From Phoronis australis (lineage: Eukaryota > Phoronida > Phoronidae), in assembly GCA_002633005.1 (NCBI GenBank), contig NMRA01001038.1, positions 3,305 to 43,758 on the forward strand: a stretch of 40,454 nt of DNA, in the 5' to 3' direction. Shown here piece by piece: positions 28,555-38,482 of this stretch (its first letter is position 1; the number at the start of each line of letters is the position of its first letter). The notes below the pieces were generated by a model that saw only the letters and a program-made list of their open reading frames with translations, was not told where the DNA came from and did no database searches. Made by a program: the position numbers and the translations under genes.

Positions 28555-28911
28555 TCAGGTCACCATCCAGTGGGAGTGTGTCGCGTGACACTCTGGCAAG
28601 TGGGACAGTTGTTCCTCTGTCCGTGGTATGCCGGAGGTCCACTTAACCATGTCCAGTAGTGGCTTGGCCTTGTTGAACTCTGAACAGCACAAGCATTCCA
28701 TTGAGGTAGGCATAACAACGCACACAGTGCATTTGCACCAAGATGTGTCATCACGTCTGTCCTCAGTAGTCGCCTCGTTTCTCTCAACAGCTGCCTGTGC
28801 CTCTGCGTACTCTGCCTCGTTATACTCGGGCTCAAACACGTACCCACCCACTGAATGTCCGTGAAAAAATTCCTCGTCACCATTGCTGTGAACAAGGTCT
28901 CCGTCACTCAC
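28555..28911 (-). CDS. P2X7-type ballast-domain protein, N-terminal part, encoded by the transposon
   Basis: A 118-residue intact ORF from ATG 28,911. After an acidic start it reads GGYVFEPEYNEAEYAEAQA, the motif that precedes the domain in invertebrate ballast proteins, and then TSWCKCTVCVVMPTSMECLC with a further Cys76. Cys59, 61, 64, 73, 75 and 76 give the WCxCxxCxxMPTxxExxCC signature of the zinc-binding part. After residue 85 the family pattern (GF.PV.LN, AYR, VIP.CAV) is missing, and the ORF ends 14 bp from the convergent THAP ORF, so the rest was deleted. In vertebrates the domain is the cytosolic C-terminus of the P2X7 channel. Here it has no channel and lies within a transposon. A larger frame on the same strand (28,560-28,907) is a shadow. 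Confidence 0.75.
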   Translation of the reverse strand: MSDGDLVHSNGDEEFFHGHSVGGYVFEPEYNEAEYAEAQAAVERNEATTEDRRDDTSWCKCTVCVVMPTSMECLCCSEFNKAKPLLDMVKWTSGIPRTEEQLSHLPECHATHSHWMVT

Positions 28912-29136
28912 ACTACTGTCACTGTGATATGGATCACCGACACTCAGCCATTTTCAGCTTACAACACACTAAACAATCCCTAAATCCAACGTAGTTGAGT
29001 TCTCTACTAACCTATCTTGCCGCAGAATACTCGCCGATGGAAAGTGGTGGCGACAATTGTTGAAAAACAGCACAAATCAAAAGTAGAATAGAACAGATTC
29101 GACGGTAAATTCAACGCAAAACCAAGTTGCGGGAAA

Positions 29137-29284
29137 CGCTTGCCTCCTATAACGTCACTTCCGGAGTAGCGGACGAGTAATTTATAAAATTACGAAAAGC
29201 TGTAATTAAGTGGAAAATATGTCTAGGATAACCAACCAACCTTATTTTAGCTCAAAATGACATGGAAAAAGGTTGCCTTCGCCT
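29137..29284 (-). repeat. Right terminal inverted repeat
   Basis: Reverse complement of the left repeat with few differences (for example TTTTAGG/TATAGG and CATCC/TATCC). Ends at 29,284 next to TTAA. Confidence 0.85.
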
Positions 29285-29316
29285 TTAAGTTAGTTTCTGG
29301 GAGCCGGCCCCAGGTC

Positions 29317-29832
29317 TCAAGTACTTCGGTGAGAATGTGGATCCCACACAGTTGATGAGTGTTTTATGATTTTTTGTATCTTTGTGTTTATGAAGTCATT
29401 AGAAATTATGAATTTATTATATTCTATCCAAAAGGTTGTAAGCTTGTACTTTGGTAGGTTGAGAATCAAACATAGTTTGTGCATCTGCTGTATGGTGGTC
29501 TGTGAAGTCAATAAATATTTACGTCCATGTAATTTTAAGACTTTGCTCTTTTTGCGCTTTATGTTACATGTTTATTAGTTGACTAATTAATTATTTTATC
29601 AGCCAATTAGTATAGCAAAGATTTCGTAACTAGACTGTTATTTTTGACATTTTTGTAGTAACATTTTTTAGAATTAAGACATGAAATTTAATTTCACTTA
29701 AATGTAGTTATGGGGGAATATTTTCCTCCGTCCATCATTCTACAGTCCTTACTAAAAATCCTGGATCCGCCCCTGTTATGTAATAGTTCTTTGTTCCATC
29801 CGGATGGTTCACTGAATTTCATTAGTTTGTCT
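29317..29832. other. No gene seen; repeat fragment at 29,756
   Basis: AAATCCTGGATCCGCCCCTG at 29,756-29,775 is a fragment of the repeat type seen at 11,286-11,431. No exon recognised. Confidence 0.45.
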
Positions 29833-29996
29833 GCGCTCAGACGATCAAGTCGTGTTTCTGGTCAGTCTTCAAAGCGCTCAGACGATCAAGTCGTGTTTCT
29901 GGTCAGTCTTCAAAGCGCTCAGACGATCAAGTCGTGTTTCTGGTCAGTCTTCAAAGCGTTCAGACGATCAAGTCGTGTTTCTGGTCAGTCTTCAAA
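29833..29996 (+). repeat. Tandem repeat, 4 x 41 bp
   Basis: Four head-to-tail copies of a unit starting GCGCTCAGACGATCAAGTCG and ending GTCAGTCTTCAAA. Copies 2 and 3 are identical, and copy 4 has GCGTT for GCGCT. All three plus-strand frames of the unit are free of stops, so a 123-codon ORF (29,710-30,081) runs through it. I regard that ORF as a by-product. Confidence 0.95.
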
Positions 29997-30406
29997 GCTT
30001 GTTTTGAAATATACATCTCAACCACATTCTACTTTTTCTAACTTTAGTTCGAACCACTGCATCAGCAAAATATTGCCCTAGATAAAAATATTATAGTCTG
30101 TTTGAAAGGCACTATAATGCTTATTTATGATCTTTTTCTTGTGGAACAAACAGCACAAAGAGCTCATGATGGATTTTCTAATGTTGTGGTTCTTTTGCAA
30201 TTTAGTTGGAAAAACGGCGAAGTTGCGAAACATTTTAGTGACAGTAACTAAGGTGACTTCTTTTCCTATTAACCTAGTGTTGCACTTAATATTGTCCTAC
30301 ACACTAAACGTGTTCTACTTTAGAACACAAAAATGTTACTCACAAAGTGAACGCAGTTACAGTGTTCTAAAAGTGCAGCACATTAGTTGGTCGAATTTTG
30401 TAACTC
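29997..30406. other. No gene seen
   Basis: ORF 30,127-30,450 runs into the following MITE and has no motif. AACACTGT/GTGTTCTA strings recur on both sides of the MITE (30,310-30,370 and 30,590-30,700). Confidence 0.4.
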
Positions 30407-30562
30407 CTGGGCTGAGTTGCATAAAGCTTCAAAAGATATTCACTGGATAAGTTTGATTGTTGCATGACGTCATGTGCATTGTTCAAAAATAACAACGTGA
30501 CGCGTGATAATGCGACGTCATTGTTGCTATACGGCGTATAACTTTTATGCAACTGGGCCCTG
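30407..30562. mobile_element. MITE with GTTGCATAAA inverted ends
   Basis: The left end CTGGGCTGAGTTGCATAAAG and inverted right end CAGGGCCCAGTTGCATAAAA match over most of 20 bp. The 156-bp unit also holds ATGACGTCAT and GCGACGTCATTG inside. No ORF and no clear target duplication. Confidence 0.55.
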
Positions 30563-31824
30563 ATGTTCAAGTTGGAACGCACTGCAGAACGAAAATACAC
30601 GTATTTTTAGAACACATGTGCCACTTAGTAGTCACAAAAGAACGATTGTGACATAGGAGACTATACTGTTGTTCTACCGCGAGTTTCGAACATTGAGTGT
30701 TCCAATGGTGGTGATTATAATTTAATTTTTTGTTAGATTTTCTCAATGAAGTGAATTTGAACGTTATGCACATCAGGGTCATTAGAGTTGTTAAGAGTCA
30801 CTGCATAAGAAAGTCAGGCAGATGCGGGAACATGACATGTTATGGATTTTTTTTAAATATAGCTTAGTTTTACTCTTAGGTGGAAAGGTCAACACCTAAA
30901 ATAATTTTATCTAAAACAACGAAAACTACCCCCTGGAAATTTTTGGCTAGTTTAAGGCTTTGGAAATCATCAAATTTTAGCATTTTTGTTAAATCACTGT
31001 GCAACAACAAGTCAACAGAAACTGAGAATGACACACTGAATAAACACAACCTGTGTCTACGTGAAAATGTAAAAATCATAATTAAAAGGTATTTGCAAGT
31101 TGAGCTGAGCCTCTGTAAAGTAGGTATATATTAAAACATTTTTGGACAGCGATCTGTGTTACCTGCTTACTTCGATTGAAACCACCCACTTTGCTGGTAT
31201 CGGTCGTCCTGTTCGCCATTAATGTCACTCCCATTAACAAACCAACGAAGTTCTAAAGATTTATGAGTAACAAAAAACGATGTCAACAAGGTCATTAACA
31301 TTTTTCAAAGCTCCAAATCTGAATAACATTAAAATTGTTGCGGCTGGAGCTCAGAACTCTACAATTAAAGCTGAAATTACGGCCTCAAAACGATGGCAAT
31401 TGTCGGTCCTGTAATGTCTGCTTGACGTATAGTAACTTTAAGTGGTTCTGAAAAATAGGAACGTATATTAACACGAGGCAATCCAAAAATCATACTTGAT
31501 TGAATGGTTATTGCTAAGCATACCTTTTAAGTACCGAAGACCCACGGGGAGCACTGATCCTGTAAAGGTGAAAATCTTCAGGGTAGTAATTTTTCTGCTG
31601 ATCAGATGGCGCACCGGTTTACCAAATCGGAAAAATGAACCTTTTATTGAACAAGTTGTACTCATTAGGCAGTGCCAAGTCAATATTTTAGGGCGCGCCC
31701 AAGAATGTAACTTTGAGAAATCCTACATTTTTGGCTAACTATTCAATACACGGAAAACGTATAATGACTATTGCTATTTCTATAGGAGTGTTTTCGCCAA
31801 CCTCCACTTAACAGTTCTTGAAGC
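30563..31824. other. No gene seen
   Basis: Overlapping opposite-strand ORFs at 30,876-31,134 and 31,468-31,738 have no motif I recognise. Confidence 0.4.
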
Positions 31825-31907
31825 AACGTTTCAGCCAGTTGTATTAACAATCATCACCAGGACTTCCATTTTAGTGATGATGATTGCAAAGCAAAGGACT
31901 GAAACGT
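31825..31907. repeat. Imperfect fold-back repeat
   Basis: AACGTTTCAGCC at the left and GGACTGAAACGT at the right are complementary, as are inner AATCATCA and TGATGATGATT. An 83-bp hairpin of MITE type. Confidence 0.5.
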
Positions 31908-33900
31908 AGATTCGATGAAGCAAGTTCAGGTGAGAATGGACCAGAAGATTACAGCCGTGATTGTTGAACATCACTAACGCAATATGAATTCGAGATGTTC
32001 ATAAAAATACTACCTAGGGCAAGGAATGTCATTGGTTAATCTGGGCATCAGATGTAAACCACTAGCAGATCCAAAATTTCAAAAGGGGCGATTGCAGTGG
32101 TGCTATGAATTTGAAATACAGACTACGAAAATATCAAATTATTTTACGTAAGCTATCGGTGAACTTAAGTGTTTTATTATCTAATACTCATGGAAACTCT
32201 GACTTGCAACACACAGAAAACTACATCAGTACACTATTTATTACACAGGAAATTTATACAACGCAGCCTTTGGTCGTGGTTGACTTAAGTTTCCCACCTG
32301 AAAATTGATTATATTGCATATGTGTATTATACAATTGTGAGTTTTGAATATCGAAATCTTTGACCAAAAGACGCAAAAATGAAACCGCACTCTACATCAC
32401 ACTGCAATTTTTTGTCAACATCATTCAAAAACATTAAAAACGCATCTCTGGCTTTATGGTTCCAGGGATGTTAATAATATGCTGTCATATTTTTGCCAAA
32501 TTCCATACATCAAGATACTTGGTTGATACAGAATCACTAGAGAACGCCACAGCACTCAGACATGTCCTGAAATTTATGCCGGGCATACTCTCCTCAATAA
32601 TGTAACACATACATCAAATTTCAGCCACATCAACAGAACTTTGTAAATATTGTGGCGCAGATAAACAAACAAATTGCCACTCCTGGCGCCTCGCTGATTG
32701 CACCCGTCAGAAAACCAATCTGTCAGACGTGATCATCTCAGTAGGAACATATGAGCAAAATTTCATAACTATCCTCCAAGCAATATAAGGGACAGAGAGG
32801 CTGGTGCCAGAAATAATGATCTTTAGTGGCACAGAATATTTTAAATCCAGCCGAAAATAGCACTTTGTTCTCGTTTCCTCAACAGAAACAAATTTACCAT
32901 ATTGCATATAATACATCAAGAAACTTGGTAGATATAGAGGCATACATGAAGAAAACCTAAATTGCAATTAAGCAGTGATTTTGTGGAGCGTAGGCGCAGA
33001 TAGGCACAGCCAACCACCTTTTGGTATTTGAGCATAACGCACCATAAGTTACGTTCAGTGCTCAAGCTGATAAGGTGGGCTTTGGGCGCCTACTTACCTT
33101 TAATTTTACCCCTAAAGCACTGCCATTAAAGGGCACCATATGAGATCGTCCAATCAACAATCAGTGTCAGTCGTGCTCACATCAACGGCAACATTTTTTA
33201 CAGATTACCTAGGTACGTCAGGAAGTAGGAAAACGTATTTGCGAAATTTGATGAAAATTAGTCAAGGAACTTGCTAGATTTAGAGATTAAGATGAAGAAG
33301 TAAAATTGCCACTAGGGTTACAGTGGTAGTCAAATACATCCCAAAACTCTCGTGTGTCATAGCATTTGTAAAATTTCACATTCACCAAGGATTGGGAGAT
33401 GCAGCAGCAGATGACAGACAAAAAGACGATGACAGCATAATGGGCCTACACACGCATGCTTGCATGCATGCAAACACTCAAACAGAACAAGGCAAAAGTA
33501 ATCAGACAATATCAATCTTTGCCCCGATTGATATGGCTGGTCCTGTTAATGCAAGCATGACTGGTAATAACTATTACGACGGCTAATTACAGAATGTTTT
33601 AGCCATCACACTAACTTAACTGTTTCCCTTCATTTTCAGTAACAAAGGAAGACCACTTTGACCACGAATTCTACTTATGGCCCACCTGTCATGGCAAGCA
33701 AATTCCGGGTTATTTTATCTTAATACGTTCGGCTTGTACTGTATATTAATGTAATATAATAACCTGGAAACGACAGTTAAAGGGTCACTCTTGGCGTGAG
33801 AAGCAATTTCACAGAAAATATCATGGAATCAAATTCAATAGCAATGTTACTTCATAGCAACAGACACACCATAAGGTGTACAACAAGAATACAATAACAC
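31908..33900. other. No gene seen
   Basis: About 2 kb with short ORFs only (32,105-32,308; 32,707-32,967; 33,323-33,586), none with a family motif. GCATGCTTGCATGCATGC at 33,455-33,472 is a small self-complementary stretch. Confidence 0.4.
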
Positions 33901-33919
33901 TAATGATTACGATCTACAT

Positions 33920-35604
33920 GGACACTGCTCAAAATATTCTAACAGCAGTTCTATTTGTTGGAAACACCTCACTGGGTCGCTTTTTGACCAGTTTTCATGC
34001 CTTCGTTGAACGCATCAGTCAAAAACATCTTTACGCTTTCAGTCGTTATTTCAGACCTTTATGCTGACTTTAGAGTCAGAGCCCCATTGTGCTGCATGAC
34101 TCTCCTGATGTTTGGGTACTGCCTGCCTGCATTTTTACACCTGCAAATGCAAAAATCAATAAGATAGTATATGCTATCTAGTCCATTGTTAGACTACCAG
34201 AACAGCAACTGTAAAATACTCGTGAACACCACTTACAAACCTGTTCACACAAATCAAACACAGCTTTTGCAACCAAAAATCACTTCAAAAACTCACGTGA
34301 CTAAGAATCATGTGCATGACTCAGGGAAGAGTGTGTGAGGAGTGTTTATAAGCAACACAGCTGGATGCAACACCAGTAGCCTTGCTTTTTTGATGGGTAG
34401 CCATGTTTTTTGTGAATTCCCAGAATGAGCTTACAAATCTAGATGCTGTGTTCATAAGTGAGAGAGTTGTGCTGTTTGAGTAGTCTGATTGATACATTAC
34501 TCCACGTCAAAAATCCAGCCTAAATCTGTGCAAATGTCCAAGGCATGGCTGCATAGGCTGTTCAGTACCATGTTCCACAAGAGCTTCACTTTTTGTTGGG
34601 TTGTAATATAGAACATCACACAGCGCATATTGACAATTAAGTCAACTAGGAACAGTCAGTAACTAAAATGCCTAGAAAAGGTTATATGTCAAACTTACGG
34701 ATTTGTGAAGCCAAATTGAGTTCAACGAGAATGCTGTTAGATCATGAACTCCACCTTCTATTTCAATACCAGTGACATTGGCAGCCCACTTTCTCCTCAT
34801 ATCATAGCGATGATTTTCAAGTGCTGTTGGCTGTTTATCATGACAGCCCATGCTAACCTGGTGCTTGAGATCGTTTCCAGAGGCGAAAGTGCTGTTACAG
34901 CCATCTTTTGGACACAGGAATATTTATGTCTTTCGACTGCTGAAACTAGTGAAAGGTCTCAATGAGGATGCAGCATGACATTCCTCAACCACTAGTTCCA
35001 CTGGTTTGCCAATCAGAAGCAGGATTCTCCAAAACCATCCCATCTCCGATCCCATAACCTTTCTAAGCAACCACTTTTCCTGTTGAAATAGGTTACTTGG
35101 TTGTAAGCATTAGAATACAAGTCTTTTTTAAAAGTCAAGACTATTCCATTCCATCACACCTTTTACTTTTGTTTTAGACCACATACACATCTGAAACTGG
35201 TTCTCAAATGGTATGACTAAACACAGTGAGATTTCTGAGAAAAATAACACTATGTAATTGCATACAGCCCATAGGCTACTTTGAATTGTTACGTAGCTCA
35301 CATTCAAGAAGTTATTAAGCTGACGTTATCCTGGGATTTAGTGGTGAACATCCTTTGCATTCCTGAGGCTGCAAACGTACACCTTACATTACAATCACAA
35401 CCTGGATACTGCCACATACGGTGCTTTGGACATATGATCTTTTGTTCTAACAGGATGGGCAGTTCCTTTGTCTCCCACACCCCCGTTCGTGCCAGATTGC
35501 CAATCAACTCCCATTCTTCCAAGTGATCTAGTGTGTTGACACTTTTCAGGTATGTTACAACATCTTTGTTGCAAGTAACGCAACAGCTCGGTGGCTGATG
35601 CCAT
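33920..35604 (-). pseudogene. Three-exon relic of an uncharacterised C2H2/Cys-His protein family
   Basis: On the minus strand, exon A (from ATG 35,604) reads MASATELLRYLQQRCCNIPE, then after a frameshift DHLEEWELIGNLARTGVWET and ELPILLEQKIICPKHRMW with a later PGCDC, a Cys/His pattern. Exon B (about 34,945-34,698, acceptor ctagtttcag, donor ATCC|GTAAGT) reads RHKYSC, a two-base insertion, PKDGCNSTFASGNDLKHQV and GCH, a C2H2 finger, then YDMRRKWAANVTGIEIEGG. Exon C (about 34,062-33,920) reads RSEITTESVKMFLTDAFNEG, then MKTGQKAT, and after a shift PSEVFPTNRTAVRIF. The order (Cys-His start, CP..GC...F....L..H finger, then F..G..TG.Ka.p..V...R) matches a large family seen in cnidarian, mollusc and lancelet genomes. 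I know no function for it. Each exon is broken, so this is a pseudogene. Confidence 0.5.
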
Positions 35605-37775
35605 TTTGCTTCAGAGCGTGACCTACATTCGTGAACCTCATTCCGTTTCCTAGCTAAATGTCAATAACGCAATATTTCGCTAAAACAACACTCGAAACAA
35701 TTCTGGTTATCTTAAATGAAATTTAATATTATTTTTTTATTACGATTCATTTTCAATTTGGATCACATGTTCCATATTTTTTGCTTTGCCGCCCTCTATT
35801 GGTGGCAGTATGAAATAGGTGAAAGCGGTGAAAGTGCCTTCGCTAAATTGTAAATTCGAGATTTAAAAAGGTGCTGTCCGCGCAAATAAAGATATCTTGT
35901 CAAAGACGAGAACTGTAGCTATCACAGAACCCATGTTTGGGTGGTGAGCGATTTTGCACTCCTCTATGTAGGTCTAAATGGGTAGTTGTTTTTGGCCAGT
36001 GGAGGCAAGGCATTCAAAAGTTTCGTAAAAATATCAAAATACGTCATTCAGATCTATTTTTGACATTCTCAATTTCAAAAAGGATAGTAGTGTATAACTC
36101 AACCAAATTTTGAAATTTAAACGCCTGCAAAGTCGTTTAATTCCCATGGAAACATAGGACATTTTCAACAGCCGCGCACAAGGGGTTACGGCCAATTTTT
36201 CACCCGATTTAGTTATTCGTTATATATTTACAGTGTGATGAAAGACAAAACTAATTTTATATTTTTTTAGCTAATTCACCCCAAGTGATATGTATACTAA
36301 ATCAAATTTAAAATTCATGACATGTCATGTTCCCAGAATATTGCAAATTGCCTGACGTTCTCATGCAGTGACTATATTCCAACCAACTGGACGTGTAACA
36401 TCAAGCTGTATATAATGTGTTCATGCTTGCAAGCTTGACACAGGTTAAATATGTAGCCACCACATATATCACATTTGGTCTAGCGTCAACTTTTTAAACC
36501 GGGAAGCCTTTGAAAAGCGATTAGATAAGGCTTTACAATGAACACCAAAAAGCTACCAGTTATGGTCATGTAACAATTTGCTCATTTTTTTAAGATGAAA
36601 ACCTTGTTTTTTGAAAATGTGAAAATCTGACATTCTGAATTTACGATTGGTATACTCATGTACATGTGTGTCAGCTCGTCGCAACAATGCACCATGTAAA
36701 ATACGTAACATGAGACAATACTGCAGACAGTAAGAATTGTATAGGCTAAGTATTAGTCATCAATAGCACTTCATGTCACTTAAATTCCAGATGATAATAA
36801 CAGTACACTTCTGTAACTATGGAATATGCCTTAATCCTTGATACACATTGTTCAGTTGTATGCCTTTACACACAGGAGAAGTACTGAATGGAAATCATTA
36901 CGAATCTACACAAAGGTGTCATAAAGAATAATCAAGTACTGAAGGCACCGCATGCCCGTACCCTGCATGTGACTGGGGGGCTAAGCTTTAGGAGACAGAC
37001 CAAACCCGCTATCATCGATGTAAACTACTAACCTCGTCACATGAACCCCCCCCCCATGCATAGTTGGGATTAGTTTTTATCATGAATTGGCCAAATCTGT
37101 CCATAACTGGAAATGAAGAAAAAATATCCATTTTTGTGTATGTGACGTGTGGCAATGCTGAAGATAGTTTGTTGGCTTTAGTTTTAACTGGGACACTCTT
37201 AAGTCCATACAGCTGTATATACATGTAAGTTTTGTGTGTTGACGAAATTTCGAGTCGTGATACAGGATCGCAAACACGTTAAAATCGCCATTTCTTGGTT
37301 AAAATGTAGGAGCTATAGTATAACTACAATAAAATTTAAACAAATAGTACTTTATTTTAGATCTATCTATATAAAGAATTCGGTGAATTGTAGAAAGGAA
37401 TGGAAGATAATAGTTAAGATCCAACCATAGAAGCATCAATGCACTCAACTAATCACAATTGCTTGTATAGACGATCGAATGCAGGCAACACTAAAAACAC
37501 ACCCTGCCCACATCACTGGTCGACTAGAAATAGTTTTACGTAAAAACATCCTTAGTTTAAATCGTGTATATCATCTATCTTTATCGGTGGAGAAGCGAAA
37601 AAGCATAAGTCACAGTTTTCCAATTGACTAGTTACTGCAGCAGTAAGCGGCATTGCCGTTACGGTCCATGAAACAACGTCTGCCAAAGGCCGTCCAATAG
37701 GAATTCGCTTGGAAATTTGTCTCCGTCTCTACAGTGTCTATCAAGCACGCACTTAACGTGCGTACATGTATGTGT
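35605..37775. other. No gene seen
   Basis: About 2.2 kb of AT-rich sequence. CATGACATGTCATG at 36,316-36,329 is a perfect palindrome; its GGGAACATGACATGT context recurs near 30,826. ORFs at 37,012-37,430 have no motif. Confidence 0.45.
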
Positions 37776-37893
37776 CAGTGTATTGTAGAAACACAATGTG
37801 CCACAGAGTGACCGCCGAAAGTGTCTTTTACAGCCAGTGTATTGTAGAAACACAATGTGCCACAGAGTGACCGCCGAAAGTGTCTTTTACAGC
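37776..37893 (+). repeat. Perfect 59-bp tandem duplication
   Basis: CAGTGTATTGTAGAAACACA opens both 37,776-37,834 and 37,835-37,893. The copies are identical and are followed by the first five bases (CAGTG) of a third. Identity indicates a recent event, by slippage or unequal exchange, or an assembly artefact. Confidence 0.9.
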
Positions 37894-38359
37894 CAGTGAG
37901 CAAAAAGCGGGAATTCCTACATACGCACATGCGGTTGTACACATATTTTGCACGCTTGAGTTCTGGAAAAATGCGCAACATTTTGCAGGTAGAAAACCAC
38001 GCAATTTTCGTGCCTATTCGGTATTATTCCAGAACCTAGATTACGAAAAATATCCGCAAAAAACTCGCATTAAAGGACCATTTACTATACATAGGCTCTT
38101 GAGTTTATTTGTTCAGAGATAACGACTGACGTCACTCACTACTAAGAAAACATAAAGGTTAGACACTCGAAATCTGTTTGCTCAGAATTTTCTACTCAAA
38201 TGTGCATGGAACTCCGCGAAACTAGCATCGAGCAAATCTCTGAATACCTTCTTTTATTTTATCTCTTCAAATTTGCTTCAAGTGGTGAATTGACGAGAAA
38301 AATGTCAAAAAAGCCAAAATCACAAGTTCAAGGACCTTATTTTGTGACGTAAGACGTTC

Positions 38360-38482
38360 ATGGCAGACGATCTTCGAGCATCCGGTTTGTTGGCGGACGC
38401 TCCCGAGGAAATTCCGGAGTTGTTTTCGCGCACCCACGAATGTTATTTGACTGCCCTCCAAATAATTTATTATCAGTTTTAA
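38360..38482 (+). CDS. Small ORF, unknown
   Basis: ATG at 38,360 opens a 40-residue acidic peptide (MADDLRASGLLADAPEEIPE, then LFSRTHECYLTALQ) in a locally GC-richer stretch. It could be a first coding exon, but the usable donor is unclear and the family unknown. Longer minus-strand frames overlap here. Confidence 0.25.
   Translation: MADDLRASGLLADAPEEIPELFSRTHECYLTALQIIYYQF

Larger units (their letters stand above)
27595..29284 (+). mobile_element. Kolobok-like DNA transposon carrying THAP and P2X7-ballast genes
   Basis: TTAA at 27,591-27,594 and 29,285-29,288 flank a 1,690-bp unit. Its ends, AGGCGAAGGCAAC and the inverted copy, open terminal inverted repeats of about 148 bp (27,595-27,745 and 29,137-29,284) that differ at only a few positions, so insertion was fairly recent. 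TTAA target sites plus a THAP protein indicate the Kolobok superfamily. Inside, a plus-strand THAP gene (27,861-28,541) and a minus-strand ballast-domain gene (28,911-28,555) converge and nearly touch. Neither includes a catalytic domain, so this copy is non-autonomous, probably an internal deletion of a longer two-gene element. Confidence 0.8.
27396..29316. repeat. Older palindromic repeat split by the transposon
   Basis: Left end GGACCTGTTCCAAGAAAACT with following GACTTAG matches the inverted right end GACCTGGGGCC...CCAGAAACTAACTTAAG. The central part (27,430-27,594) is itself rich in CTTAA and its complement. The transposon at 27,595-29,284 sits between the two arms. A related end (GTCTGTTTCCTGAAAGTGAC then TTAAG) occurs at 39,799-39,830. 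Confidence 0.45.

Noticed and set aside
28221-28994. Several overlapping ORFs within the TTAA element
   Set aside because: The THAP (+) and ballast (-) frames carry all family motifs; the others are shadows, including Ser/Thr-rich ones.
29710-30081. 123-residue ORF with repeated RRSSRVSGQSSK peptide
   Set aside because: It exists because the 41-bp unit has no stops in any plus frame; flanking parts show no coding character.
31468-31738. Opposed ORFs that might be a mariner-like transposase piece
   Set aside because: No D-D-D/E motif or HTH could be read in any frame.
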